Below are positions 1 to 5,847 of a DNA stretch of 10,099 bases, piece by piece. The DNA is from Peptococcaceae bacterium (GTDB lineage Bacteria > Bacillota > Peptococcia > Peptococcales > Peptococcaceae). The position numbers were made by a program, and so were the translations under genes. Below the pieces are notes generated by a model. The model searched no databases. It saw nothing but the letters and a program-made list of their open reading frames with translations, and had not been told where the DNA came from. Numbering within the stretch: position 1 is the first letter of the stretch; each line of letters starts with the position of its first letter. The stretch is taken from contig CAAEKP010000031.1 of NCBI GenBank assembly GCA_900756555.1, forward strand, positions 1 to 10,099, in the 5' to 3' direction.

Positions 1-183
1 GTGTAGGTACCATGATTCCCTGTATGTTTATTGTACAATACAGAATATTGTTTGTAAAGCAAATAATTAGAAATATCTGGATAAATCGTTCGACGAAATA
101 TGACAGCAAGAATGAAATCAGATAAGAGGATAGAAGAAAATTTTATAAATTGTAAAATAAAATCATAAATGAGGTGAGATGAT
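1..183 (+). other. AT-rich upstream region of the recombinase-like gene
   Basis: No coding sequence can be supported here and I see no convincing -35/-10 pair. TATAAA at 144-149 and TAAAAT at 153-158 are possible -10 elements without a matching -35. The useful elements are the half-site cluster near the left end and a ribosome binding site, GAGGTGAG at 171-178, five bases before the ATG at 184. Whatever gene lies upstream ends before the window or runs out of it unseen. Confidence 0.5.
29..51. repeat. Cluster of three TATTGT/ACAATA half-sites (palindrome plus inverted repeat)
   Basis: A perfect 12-bp palindrome (TATTGTACAATA) occupies 29-40. Its right half, ACAATA at 35-40, also pairs with a further TATTGT at 46-51 across five bases. 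The result is three alternating half-sites within 23 bp. It lies about 130 bp upstream of the recombinase-like gene, in an AT-rich stretch with no open reading frame I can support. This arrangement suits a dimeric DNA-binding protein, but AT-rich DNA yields such patterns by chance and I do not recognise the motif as a known regulator's site. Confidence 0.35.
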
Positions 184-804
184 ATGAATTTCGGCTACAC
201 CAGAGTGTTCGAGGAGGAGCAGCAGAGCAGCCCTGTGCGGGAGCAGATGCTGGGGCTGGTGGACAGTGACCGCTTTCTGTTTCAGGATATCCGCAATAAG
301 GTGTATGACAGGAGCAATTATCTGTTTTTACGCAATATGCTGCGCCCCGGTGATGTACTGTATGTGGACGGACTGGATAGTCTGGGCCGCAATTTTGCAG
401 ATATGGCTGCGGAGTGGCGGTATTTAACCCGTGAAGTGCAGATAGATGTGGTGGTGCTGGATGATGCCATGCAGCTGGATAGCCGCCGGTTTCGTGCTAT
501 GGGGGAGGTGGGCGCACAGATAGAGCAGCAGATGCTGGATGTGCTGGTGTATGCCACAGAACTGCTGCACCGCCGTTTGATAGAGAGCCAGCGGGAAGGA
601 ATCAGTGCGGCGCAGAAAGCAGGCAAAAAATTTGGTCGTCCATCGTTACAGATGGATTGGGAACTGTTTGACGCCACGGCGCAGCAGTGGGTGGATGGCG
701 AGATTGGCGTGGAGGAAGCCTGTGAGATTACGGGCAGTACCCGCAGCAGCTGGTATAAGTATGCAAAGGAGCGGGGCTTTGTGCGCACCAAAAAACAAAA
801 ATAA
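184..804 (+). CDS. Resolvase-fold serine recombinase homologue lacking the catalytic serine
   Basis: The 206-aa product has the length and order of small serine recombinases (resolvase/invertase): a catalytic-type domain at about 1-120, a long helix at about 107-145, and a C-terminal helix-turn-helix at about 150-200 (FGRPS, then residues 174-193). Aligned by eye to gamma-delta resolvase, the start GYTRV (4-8) matches GYARV, but the nucleophile position after RV is Phe9, not Ser. LDSLGR (64-69) matches LDRLGR but has Ser66 for the first essential Arg. The position of gamma-delta Glu124 is Leu128. Arg7, Arg43, Asp65 and Arg69 are kept. Family knowledge says such a protein cannot form the phosphoserine bond, so I infer a DNA-binding or regulatory role. 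The HTH looks intact, and the frame is open with a good ribosome binding site, so it is not an obvious pseudogene. No partner recombinase, att site or transposon end is visible nearby. Its GC appears higher than its AT-rich flanks. Confidence 0.8.
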   Translation: MNFGYTRVFEEEQQSSPVREQMLGLVDSDRFLFQDIRNKVYDRSNYLFLRNMLRPGDVLYVDGLDSLGRNFADMAAEWRYLTREVQIDVVVLDDAMQLDSRRFRAMGEVGAQIEQQMLDVLVYATELLHRRLIESQREGISAAQKAGKKFGRPSLQMDWELFDATAQQWVDGEIGVEEACEITGSTRSSWYKYAKERGFVRTKKQK

Positions 805-810
805 AAAGTG

Positions 811-853
811 GAGTTGCTGTGCTGGATTATTTGGGGCGGAGCAGCTCTGTTTT
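811..853 (+). terminator. Probable intrinsic terminator after the recombinase-like gene
   Basis: GAGTTGCT (811-818) can pair with AGCAGCTC (840-847), an 8-bp stem with one G-T wobble and a loop of about 21 bases. It is followed by TGTTTTT at 848-854. It starts seven bases after the stop codon. The long loop weakens the call, but the placement and U-tract fit a rho-independent terminator. Confidence 0.5.
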
Positions 854-933
854 TATCTGTGCAGCGTTTGTTTCATTTCAATGTAAAAAACAGGTAAATA
901 AATTACATTTATATATAAATCGAAAAATAGCAC

Positions 934-962
934 TGTGCGATTTGCAATAAATGTAGTATAAT
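934..962 (+). promoter_or_regulatory. Candidate pyc promoter
   Basis: A perfect -10 hexamer TATAAT lies at 957-962. With a 17-bp spacer the -35 would be TGTGCG (934-939), a poor match, so the promoter may depend on an activator or on the flanking AT-rich DNA. Transcription would begin near 969, giving an untranslated leader of about 68 bases that contains the TGACA repeats. Confidence 0.5.
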
Positions 963-971
963 CTTAATAAT

Positions 972-1020
972 ATGTGACATAATTCAATGATTATGACAAT
1001 AATTGAGTATGACAATAATT
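972..1020 (+). repeat. Three TGACA-centred repeats in the pyc leader
   Basis: Two identical 13-bp copies of TATGACAATAATT occupy 992-1004 and 1008-1020. A diverged copy, ATGTGACATAATT, lies at 972-984. The GACA cores start at 976, 995 and 1011, so spacings are 19 and 16 bp. They lie between the predicted transcription start and the Shine-Dalgarno of pyc, where a repressor or RNA-binding protein could act. No known regulator is recognised with confidence. Confidence 0.5.
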
Positions 1021-1036
1021 TTAGGAGGTACCAAGA

Positions 1037-4000
1037 ATGCAAAAATTTAAACGTGTATTGGTAGCAAACCGTGGCGAAATCGCTATCCGTGTATTCCGTG
1101 CTTGTCGTGAGCTGGGAATCCGCAGTGTAGCAGTTTATTCTGAAGAAGACAAAAATTCTCTGTTCAGAACATTAGCAGATGAATCTTACCAGATTGGGAA
1201 GGGTAAATCTCCAGTTGATGCTTATCTGAGTATTGGTGAAATTATTGAGCTGGCAAAAGCGAAAGCTGTTGACGCGATTCATCCAGGTTATGGCTTTTTA
1301 TCTGAAAATGCTGAATTTGCAAAACAGTGTGAAGAAGCTGGCATTGCGTTCATTGGGCCTACCCACGTAATGATGGATGCGCTGGGTGATAAAATCCAGT
1401 CCAAAATCGTGGCTACATCTGTTGGCGTGCCAACAATCCCAGGTGTTGAAAAAGCTGCTGAAAATGAAGATGAAGTACAGGAATACGCAAAAGTTTGCGG
1501 TTATCCTCTGATTCTGAAAGCTTCTGCTGGTGGCGGCGGCCGTGGTATGCGTATCGTGCGTGACGAAAAAGACCTGTTACAGGAATACAGAAGTGCGAAA
1601 AGTGAAGCCAAAAAAGCATTTGGTATTGACACAATTTTCGTAGAAAAATATATTGAAAATCCAAAACACATTGAAGTACAGGTACTGGGTGATAAACACG
1701 GTAATCTGGTTCATTTGTTTGAACGTGACTGCTCCATCCAGAGACGTCACCAGAAAGTAATTGAATTTGGTCCGGCTTTGTGCCTGACCGAAGAACAGCG
1801 TCAGGCTATCTGCGGCGACGCTCTGAAAATTGCCGGTTCTGTGAACTATCGCGGCGCTGGTACTGTTGAATTTTTGGTGGATGCTGCTGGCAATCATTAC
1901 TTCATTGAAATGAACCCACGTATTCAGGTAGAACATACTGTATCTGAAATGATTACCGGTGTGGATATCGTACAGGCTCAGATTCTGGTAGCAGAAGGCT
2001 ATCCTCTGAATTCTGATGAAATCAACATCAAATCTCAGGACGACATTAAAGCAAACGGCTATGCAATTCAGTGCCGTATTACCACAGAAGACCCGGCAAA
2101 CAACTTTGCGCCAGACACAGGTATCATTGATGTATATCGCTCCAGCTCTGGTAACGGCATCCGTCTGGACGGCGGCAATGCGTTCACTGGCTCTGTAATC
2201 AGCCCATATTATGACAGCCTGCTGGTAAAAGTAATTGCCCACAGCAGAACTTTCAATGATACGGTAAACAAAGCGCTGCGTGCTTTAAAAGAAACCAACA
2301 TCAAAGGTGTTAAAACCAACATTGGTTTCATCATGAATGTATTAAATCATGAAGCTTTCCGTAATGGGGAATGTGATACCAACTTTATCGCCAAAACACC
2401 AGAACTGTTCACCGCCAACAAAAAAGGCGACAAAGAACTGAAACTGCTGAAATTCCTGGGCGAAAAAGTGATCAATGAAACAAAAGGTGTAAAACCTAAA
2501 TTTGATGTGCCACGTGTGCCAAACAATTACACTGTACCATCCGATTTAACAGGTACTAAACAGTATCTGGATGCGCACGGCCCGGAAAAACTGGCAAAAT
2601 GGGTACTGGATCAGAAAAAACTGTTATTGACCGATACTACATTCCGTGATGCACATCAGTCCCTGATGGCTACCCGTGTACGTACCAGAGATATGAACCT
2701 GATTGCTGATGCTACATCTGTAATTGAAAAAGATGCATTCTCTCTGGAAATGTGGGGCGGCGCTACATTTGACGTTGCGTATCGTTTTCTGAAAGAATCT
2801 CCATGGGAAAGATTAGACGTTCTGCGTGCTAAAATTCCTAATGTAATGTTCCAGATGTTACTGCGCGGCGCTAATGCTGTAGGTTATAAAAACTATCCAG
2901 ACAACGTAATTCGTGCATTCGTTAAGGAATCTGCTGAAGCAGGTATTGACGTATTCCGTATTTTTGACTCCCTGAACTGGCTGAAAGGTATGGAAGTATC
3001 TATCGACGAAACCCTGAAACAGAACAAAGTCTGCGAAGCTTGCCTGTGCTACACTGGTGACATTATGGACGCTTCCCGTGACAAATATACACTGGAATAC
3101 TATGTGAAAAAGGCAAAAGAACTGGAAAGAACCGGCACCCACATCCTGGGTATTAAAGATATGTCCGGTCTGCTGAAACCAGCTGCTGCCAGAAAACTGA
3201 TCAGCACTCTGAAACAGGAAATCGGTATTCCAATTCACCTGCACACACATGACACCACTGGTAATGGTGTGGCAACTGTTCTGGCTGCCTCCGAAGCTGG
3301 TGTGGATATCGCTGACTGCGCAATCAACGCAATGGCAGGTTTAACCAGCCAGCCAGCTCTGAACTCTATCGTAGCTGCACTGGAAAATACTGAACGTGAA
3401 ACTGGTATGTCCGTAGATGATTTGCAGAAAGTATCCGATTACTGGGCAGCTGTACGTCCTGTATACGGTGGCTTTGAATCCGGCTTAAAATCTACAAACG
3501 CTGAAATTTATAAATATGAAATCCCTGGCGGTCAGTACTCCAACCTGAAAGCACAGGTGGAAAGCTTTGGTCTGGGGCACAGATTTGATGACGTGAAGAA
3601 AATGTACCGTAGTGTAAACCTGATGTTGGGCGACATCGTAAAAGTTACACCATCTTCTAAAGTAGTTGGTGACTTGACCATCTTCATGATTCAGAATGAC
3701 CTGACACCGGAAAATATCTATGAAAAAGCAAAAGGGATGGACTTCCCTGACTCCGTAGTATCTTACTTTGAAGGTATGATGGGTCAGCCGGAAGGCGGCT
3801 TCCCAGAAGCTCTGCAGCAGTTGGTACTGAAAGGTAAACCGGCAATCACCTGCCGTCCTGGTGAACTGCTGCCACCAGATGACTTTGATGCTATCAAAAA
3901 ACATCTGGATGAAGAATTTGGTATTGATGCAGATATGAAACAGGTAATGAGCTACTGCATGTATCCAAAAGTATATGAAGATTATCTGGAAGCAAAACTG

Positions 4001-4468
4001 GATAACGGCGAATTCGTTCACATGGGTAGCGATGTATTCTTCCATGGTATCACCGAAGGTGAAACCTGCGAAATCGCTCTGAGCGAAGGCAAAATTTTGG
4101 TAACTAAACTGGTCGAAATTCGTAAACCAGACATGGAAGGCTTCCGTGAACTGATTTTTGAAGTAAACGGCAACAGAAGAACTGTAAAAATTCTGGACAA
4201 AGCTGCTAAATCTGTAGCAACTGTTTCCTCTACCGTTATGGCGGATGAAAATAATCCAAATGAAGTTGGCGCTAACATTCCGGGTACCCTGATGAAACTG
4301 TTAGTAAAAGCTGGCGATGAAGTAAAAGAAAACGAACCAATCGCTGTACTGGAAGCTATGAAAATGGAAACCAACGTACTGGCTACTGCAAGCGGCAAAA
4401 TTGGTAAAATCAACGTAACAGAAGGTCAGCAGGTAGTGGCTGGCGAACTGATTGCAACCATCGAATAG
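1037..4468 (+). CDS. pyc: Pyruvate carboxylase, biotin-dependent, single-chain
   Basis: It carboxylates pyruvate to oxaloacetate in the cytoplasm using ATP, bicarbonate and biotin, normally as a tetramer. At 1143 aa it has the usual length of single-chain enzymes. The biotin carboxylase domain spans about 1-450, with the ATP-grasp glycine loop AGGGGRGM at 164-171. The carboxyltransferase domain starts near 529 with LLLTDTTFRDAHQS. Its metal ligands are probably Asp538, His736 and His738 (LHTHD), with the lysine to be carboxylated at 707 (GIKDMSG). A tetramerisation region follows, and the C-terminal biotinyl domain carries EAMKMET, with biotin expected on Lys1109. The start is decided by AGGAGGT (1023-1029), eight bases before ATG. 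Glu is almost always GAA, Lys mostly AAA and Arg often CGT, unlike the downstream genes, which suggests high expression. It appears monocistronic, with its own promoter and terminator. It probably feeds the C4-dicarboxylate branch (succinate/propionate) or replenishes oxaloacetate. No key residue is missing. Confidence 0.97.
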   Translation: MQKFKRVLVANRGEIAIRVFRACRELGIRSVAVYSEEDKNSLFRTLADESYQIGKGKSPVDAYLSIGEIIELAKAKAVDAIHPGYGFLSENAEFAKQCEEAGIAFIGPTHVMMDALGDKIQSKIVATSVGVPTIPGVEKAAENEDEVQEYAKVCGYPLILKASAGGGGRGMRIVRDEKDLLQEYRSAKSEAKKAFGIDTIFVEKYIENPKHIEVQVLGDKHGNLVHLFERDCSIQRRHQKVIEFGPALCLTEEQRQAICGDALKIAGSVNYRGAGTVEFLVDAAGNHYFIEMNPRIQVEHTVSEMITGVDIVQAQILVAEGYPLNSDEINIKSQDDIKANGYAIQCRITTEDPANNFAPDTGIIDVYRSSSGNGIRLDGGNAFTGSVISPYYDSLLVKVIAHSRTFNDTVNKALRALKETNIKGVKTNIGFIMNVLNHEAFRNGECDTNFIAKTPELFTANKKGDKELKLLKFLGEKVINETKGVKPKFDVPRVPNNYTVPSDLTGTKQYLDAHGPEKLAKWVLDQKKLLLTDTTFRDAHQSLMATRVRTRDMNLIADATSVIEKDAFSLEMWGGATFDVAYRFLKESPWERLDVLRAKIPNVMFQMLLRGANAVGYKNYPDNVIRAFVKESAEAGIDVFRIFDSLNWLKGMEVSIDETLKQNKVCEACLCYTGDIMDASRDKYTLEYYVKKAKELERTGTHILGIKDMSGLLKPAAARKLISTLKQEIGIPIHLHTHDTTGNGVATVLAASEAGVDIADCAINAMAGLTSQPALNSIVAALENTERETGMSVDDLQKVSDYWAAVRPVYGGFESGLKSTNAEIYKYEIPGGQYSNLKAQVESFGLGHRFDDVKKMYRSVNLMLGDIVKVTPSSKVVGDLTIFMIQNDLTPENIYEKAKGMDFPDSVVSYFEGMMGQPEGGFPEALQQLVLKGKPAITCRPGELLPPDDFDAIKKHLDEEFGIDADMKQVMSYCMYPKVYEDYLEAKLDNGEFVHMGSDVFFHGITEGETCEIALSEGKILVTKLVEIRKPDMEGFRELIFEVNGNRRTVKILDKAAKSVATVSSTVMADENNPNEVGANIPGTLMKLLVKAGDEVKENEPIAVLEAMKMETNVLATASGKIGKINVTEGQQVVAGELIATIE

Positions 4469-4504
4469 TTTACGCACTGCTGTGACAACAAAATAATAAG
4501 AATT

Positions 4505-4552
4505 AAAAAGGGGCTGCGAAAAACGAGAAATCGCTTTTTGCGGCTCCTTTTT
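4505..4552 (+). terminator. Intrinsic terminator of pyc (possibly bidirectional)
   Basis: Two 22-base arms (4505-4526 and 4531-4552) pair around a GAAA tetraloop, with a few wobbles or mismatches. The outer part pairs an A5 run with a T5 run, so the hairpin ends in a U-tract on either strand. It starts 37 bases after the pyc stop codon and isolates pyc from the permease gene. Confidence 0.85.
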
Positions 4553-4619
4553 GCGTTCAGGGGTTTTTGTTCTGATGGATTTGTTTTGCTCTGTTATTTG
4601 CACTATTCTTTATTATTTT

Positions 4620-4646
4620 GGCATAAAATATATCAGGGTTTATGCC
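4620..4646. repeat. Inverted repeat GGCATAAA-N11-TTTATGCC
   Basis: Perfect 8-bp arms lie at 4620-4627 and 4639-4646 with an 11-base spacer, upstream of the permease gene and about 25 bases before its candidate -10. It could be an operator or form a small hairpin. There is no U-tract after it, so it is not a terminator. Confidence 0.4.
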
Positions 4647-4670
4647 TACAAAGTTTTTCTGGCATCTTTT

Positions 4671-4679
4671 TGTTATACT
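4671..4679 (+). promoter_or_regulatory. Candidate extended -10 promoter for the permease gene
   Basis: TGTTATACT at 4671-4679 reads as an extended -10 element (TG, one base, TATACT). No good -35 is seen 17 bp upstream (AAGTTT), which is tolerated in extended -10 promoters. The leader to the ATG at 4766 would be about 80 bases, is AT-rich, and holds an A6T6 tract at 4707-4718 that would bend the DNA. Confidence 0.4.
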
Positions 4680-4765
4680 TGCAGGGTAATAAAAAACAGG
4701 GCAATGAAAAAATTTTTTGCAATTATTTTTTGTAGTTTTGTAGTTAAAGGGAAGAAGGGATTGAG

Positions 4766-5512
4766 ATGTATGAAATCACATTACCAATACTCATGGTGGT
4801 TACCCTGGGTGGTATTTTGGCAGCATTTGCTCAACGCACCTCTGGTTTTGCTTTTGGCGTGATTGTGTTAAGTGTGCTGCCCTATGTGCTTTCCTACACG
4901 GATGCAGTGGCAGTGGCGAAAATGGGCACTGCCGGTATGACTGTTTTGTTTTTTCTGCTGAACCATAAAAATTTTAACTGGGAGATTGCTAAATATCCTT
5001 TCTTTGCCATGCTGATTTGTGATATCATCGGAATTTTGCTGGCTAAGCAAATTGGCCTGGAAAATCTGAAAGTATTTTTGGGTATCTTTCTGATTTTTGT
5101 GGGTGGTCATGCGTTGTGCAATCCCACTCTTATTGCGATACAGCCTACCCGGGAAAAGGGGATTCTCTTTGGTATGCTTGCCGGAACTTGCAGCGGATTT
5201 TTTGGTGCGGGTGGTCCCTTTCTGGCGATGTATGCCTCTGCTATTGACTGGAGCAAAGAAGAATATTTTTCTACAACGCAGGGTTTGCTTTCTGTGGTTT
5301 TAAGTACAGACGTGATTGTAAGGGCTTGCAGTGGTTTGATACGGCTGCAAGCGGTGGAAACGATTGTGGTGATGCTGCCGGGTGTGGCGTTGGGCGCTGT
5401 GTTGGGAACATTGCTGTTTCGGAGGATTGATGAAAAATTATTGCGCAAAGTGGTGAATCTGATGATTACCGTCAATGGCTTTCTTATGGTGTGGGTTAAT
5501 TTGCGCAGCTAG
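4766..5512 (+). CDS. TauE/SafE-family membrane permease (sulfite exporter-like)
   Basis: The 248-aa product is strongly hydrophobic with about seven to eight membrane segments, the usual size for this family (PF01925 type). The two internally related halves each carry the family's glycine-rich signature: SGFAFG at 26-31 and SGFFGAGGP at 143-151. Members move small anions such as sulfite, sulfoacetate, sulfolactate or other organic acids across the cytoplasmic membrane. The substrate cannot be told from sequence, and sulfite exporter is only the family label. The start at 4766 has a modest ribosome binding site (AAGGGA, 4755-4760). It stands alone: the pyc terminator lies before it and a separate promoter follows before the next operon. 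No sulfur-metabolism gene is adjacent to support a specific substrate. Confidence 0.88.
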   Translation: MYEITLPILMVVTLGGILAAFAQRTSGFAFGVIVLSVLPYVLSYTDAVAVAKMGTAGMTVLFFLLNHKNFNWEIAKYPFFAMLICDIIGILLAKQIGLENLKVFLGIFLIFVGGHALCNPTLIAIQPTREKGILFGMLAGTCSGFFGAGGPFLAMYASAIDWSKEEYFSTTQGLLSVVLSTDVIVRACSGLIRLQAVETIVVMLPGVALGAVLGTLLFRRIDEKLLRKVVNLMITVNGFLMVWVNLRS

Positions 5513-5557
5513 CATGGCATGGATAAAAAGATTTTATTTTAAATGCAGTAAAATGAA

Positions 5558-5575
5558 TCTTAACGCTTTCTTAAC
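5558..5575 (+). repeat. TCTTAAC direct repeat at 11-bp period (Pho-box-like)
   Basis: TCTTAAC occurs at 5558-5564 and again at 5569-5575, exactly 11 bp apart, so both copies face the same side of the helix. Direct TTAACA-type repeats with this period are typical of PhoP/PhoB boxes in Firmicutes. Only two copies are present and no phosphate gene follows, so the assignment is tentative. A weak -10-like TATTAA lies at 5591-5596. Confidence 0.3.
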
Positions 5576-5608
5576 ATCATGTCAGGTATGTATTAATTTT
5601 GCAAAGTG

Positions 5609-5638
5609 AAGCAAGTGCCGAAAAATAGCCTGCTTTTA
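5609..5638 (+). terminator. Weak candidate terminator after the permease gene
   Basis: AAGCAAG (5609-5615) can pair with CCTGCTT (5629-5635) with one mismatch across a 13-base loop, followed by further T residues to 5637. The stem is short, and it begins about 97 bases after the stop codon, so the call is weak. Confidence 0.25.
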
Positions 5639-5745
5639 ATAGTTTATGGTTTGAAATCAAAGGAAATACAGGTAATTAAACTTCATTCGTAAAGTTTTTG
5701 TTTAAACGTGGCGATGGTGGAAAAATGCCTATATACCTGTTATTG

Positions 5746-5767
5746 TGACAAAAAGAGCAATTTGTCA
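5746..5767. promoter_or_regulatory. Inverted repeat TGACAAA-N8-TTTGTCA abutting the -35, likely operator
   Basis: Perfect 7-bp arms lie at 5746-5752 and 5761-5767, and the element ends one base before the -35 hexamer (5769-5774). Its centre is about 47 bp before the predicted transcription start, suitable for an activator or for a repressor that hinders polymerase. The overlapping string TTGTGACA (5743-5750) resembles one half of a Rex site, but the other half does not match well. Confidence 0.5.
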
Positions 5768-5768
5768 G

Positions 5769-5797
5769 TTGAGTTTTACAAGGTCATTCGGTATAAT
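5769..5797 (+). promoter_or_regulatory. Sigma-70-type promoter of the activase operon
   Basis: The -35 element TTGAGT (5769-5774) is separated by 17 bp from a perfect -10 TATAAT (5792-5797). Transcription should start near 5804, upstream of the ATG at 5848 but downstream of the in-frame TTG at 5800. That argues against the longer reading of the first gene. Confidence 0.75.
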
Positions 5798-5836
5798 ATT
5801 TGAGGTATGGTCATAAGAATGTTTTGAATCATGATC

Positions 5837-5843
5837 GAGGTGG
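5837..5843 (+). promoter_or_regulatory. Ribosome binding site that decides the activase start
   Basis: GAGGTGG lies four bases before the ATG at 5848. The open frame extends upstream to a TTG at 5800, but that codon has no ribosome binding site and lies before the predicted transcription start. The conserved ATPase fold begins directly at the ATG (MYKIGIDVGSTT). Confidence 0.8.
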
Positions 5844-5847
5844 AAGT

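Larger units (their letters stand above)
5513..5847 (+). other. 335-base intergenic region with several regulatory-looking elements
   Basis: I find no credible gene here. In order it holds a TCTTAAC direct repeat (5558-5575), a weak hairpin that may end permease transcription (5609-5638), an AAACTT/AAGTTT inverted repeat (5678-5683 and 5692-5697), the palindrome GTTTAAAC (5700-5707), a TGACAAA/TTTGTCA inverted repeat (5746-5767), and the promoter of the activase operon (5769-5797). The leader from the predicted start to the activase ATG is about 45 bases. Confidence 0.6.

Noticed and set aside
86..96. Small inverted repeat TCGT-N3-ACGA
   Set aside because: Arms of only four bases are expected by chance.
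140..158. Inverted repeat ATTTTA-N7-TAAAAT near the recombinase ribosome binding site
   Set aside because: It consists only of A and T in an AT-rich stretch and carries little information.
605..886. A 93-codon + strand frame overlapping the recombinase-like gene
   Set aside because: It lies in another frame of a convincing gene, its sequence is unlike any family I know, and it has no start signal.
184..1036. Mobile element carrying the recombinase-like gene
   Set aside because: I could find no terminal inverted repeats, target-site duplication, att-like direct repeats or cargo genes, and the protein lacks the catalytic serine.
1577..2242. A 221-codon open frame on the - strand inside pyc
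   Set aside because: It is antisense to the conserved biotin carboxylase domain and shows no domain or ribosome binding site.
4538..4862. Two overlapping + strand reading frames of 65 and 103 codons between pyc and the permease
   Set aside because: They overlap the pyc terminator and the permease gene, start without a ribosome binding site and encode low-complexity hydrophobic sequence from AT-rich DNA.
5606..5692. Possible 28-codon small gene starting at GTG
   Set aside because: No ribosome binding site and no recognisable motif. A frame this short occurs readily by chance.
5807..5827. Six-codon leader reading frame (MVIRMF) before the activase
   Set aside because: The GAGG before it is only one base from the ATG, and nothing in the short peptide suggests attenuation, so it is probably chance.
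5800..5847. N-terminal extension of the activase from a TTG codon
   Set aside because: The TTG lies upstream of the expected transcription start and has no ribosome binding site. The ATG at 5848 has a good one, and the ATPase fold begins there.
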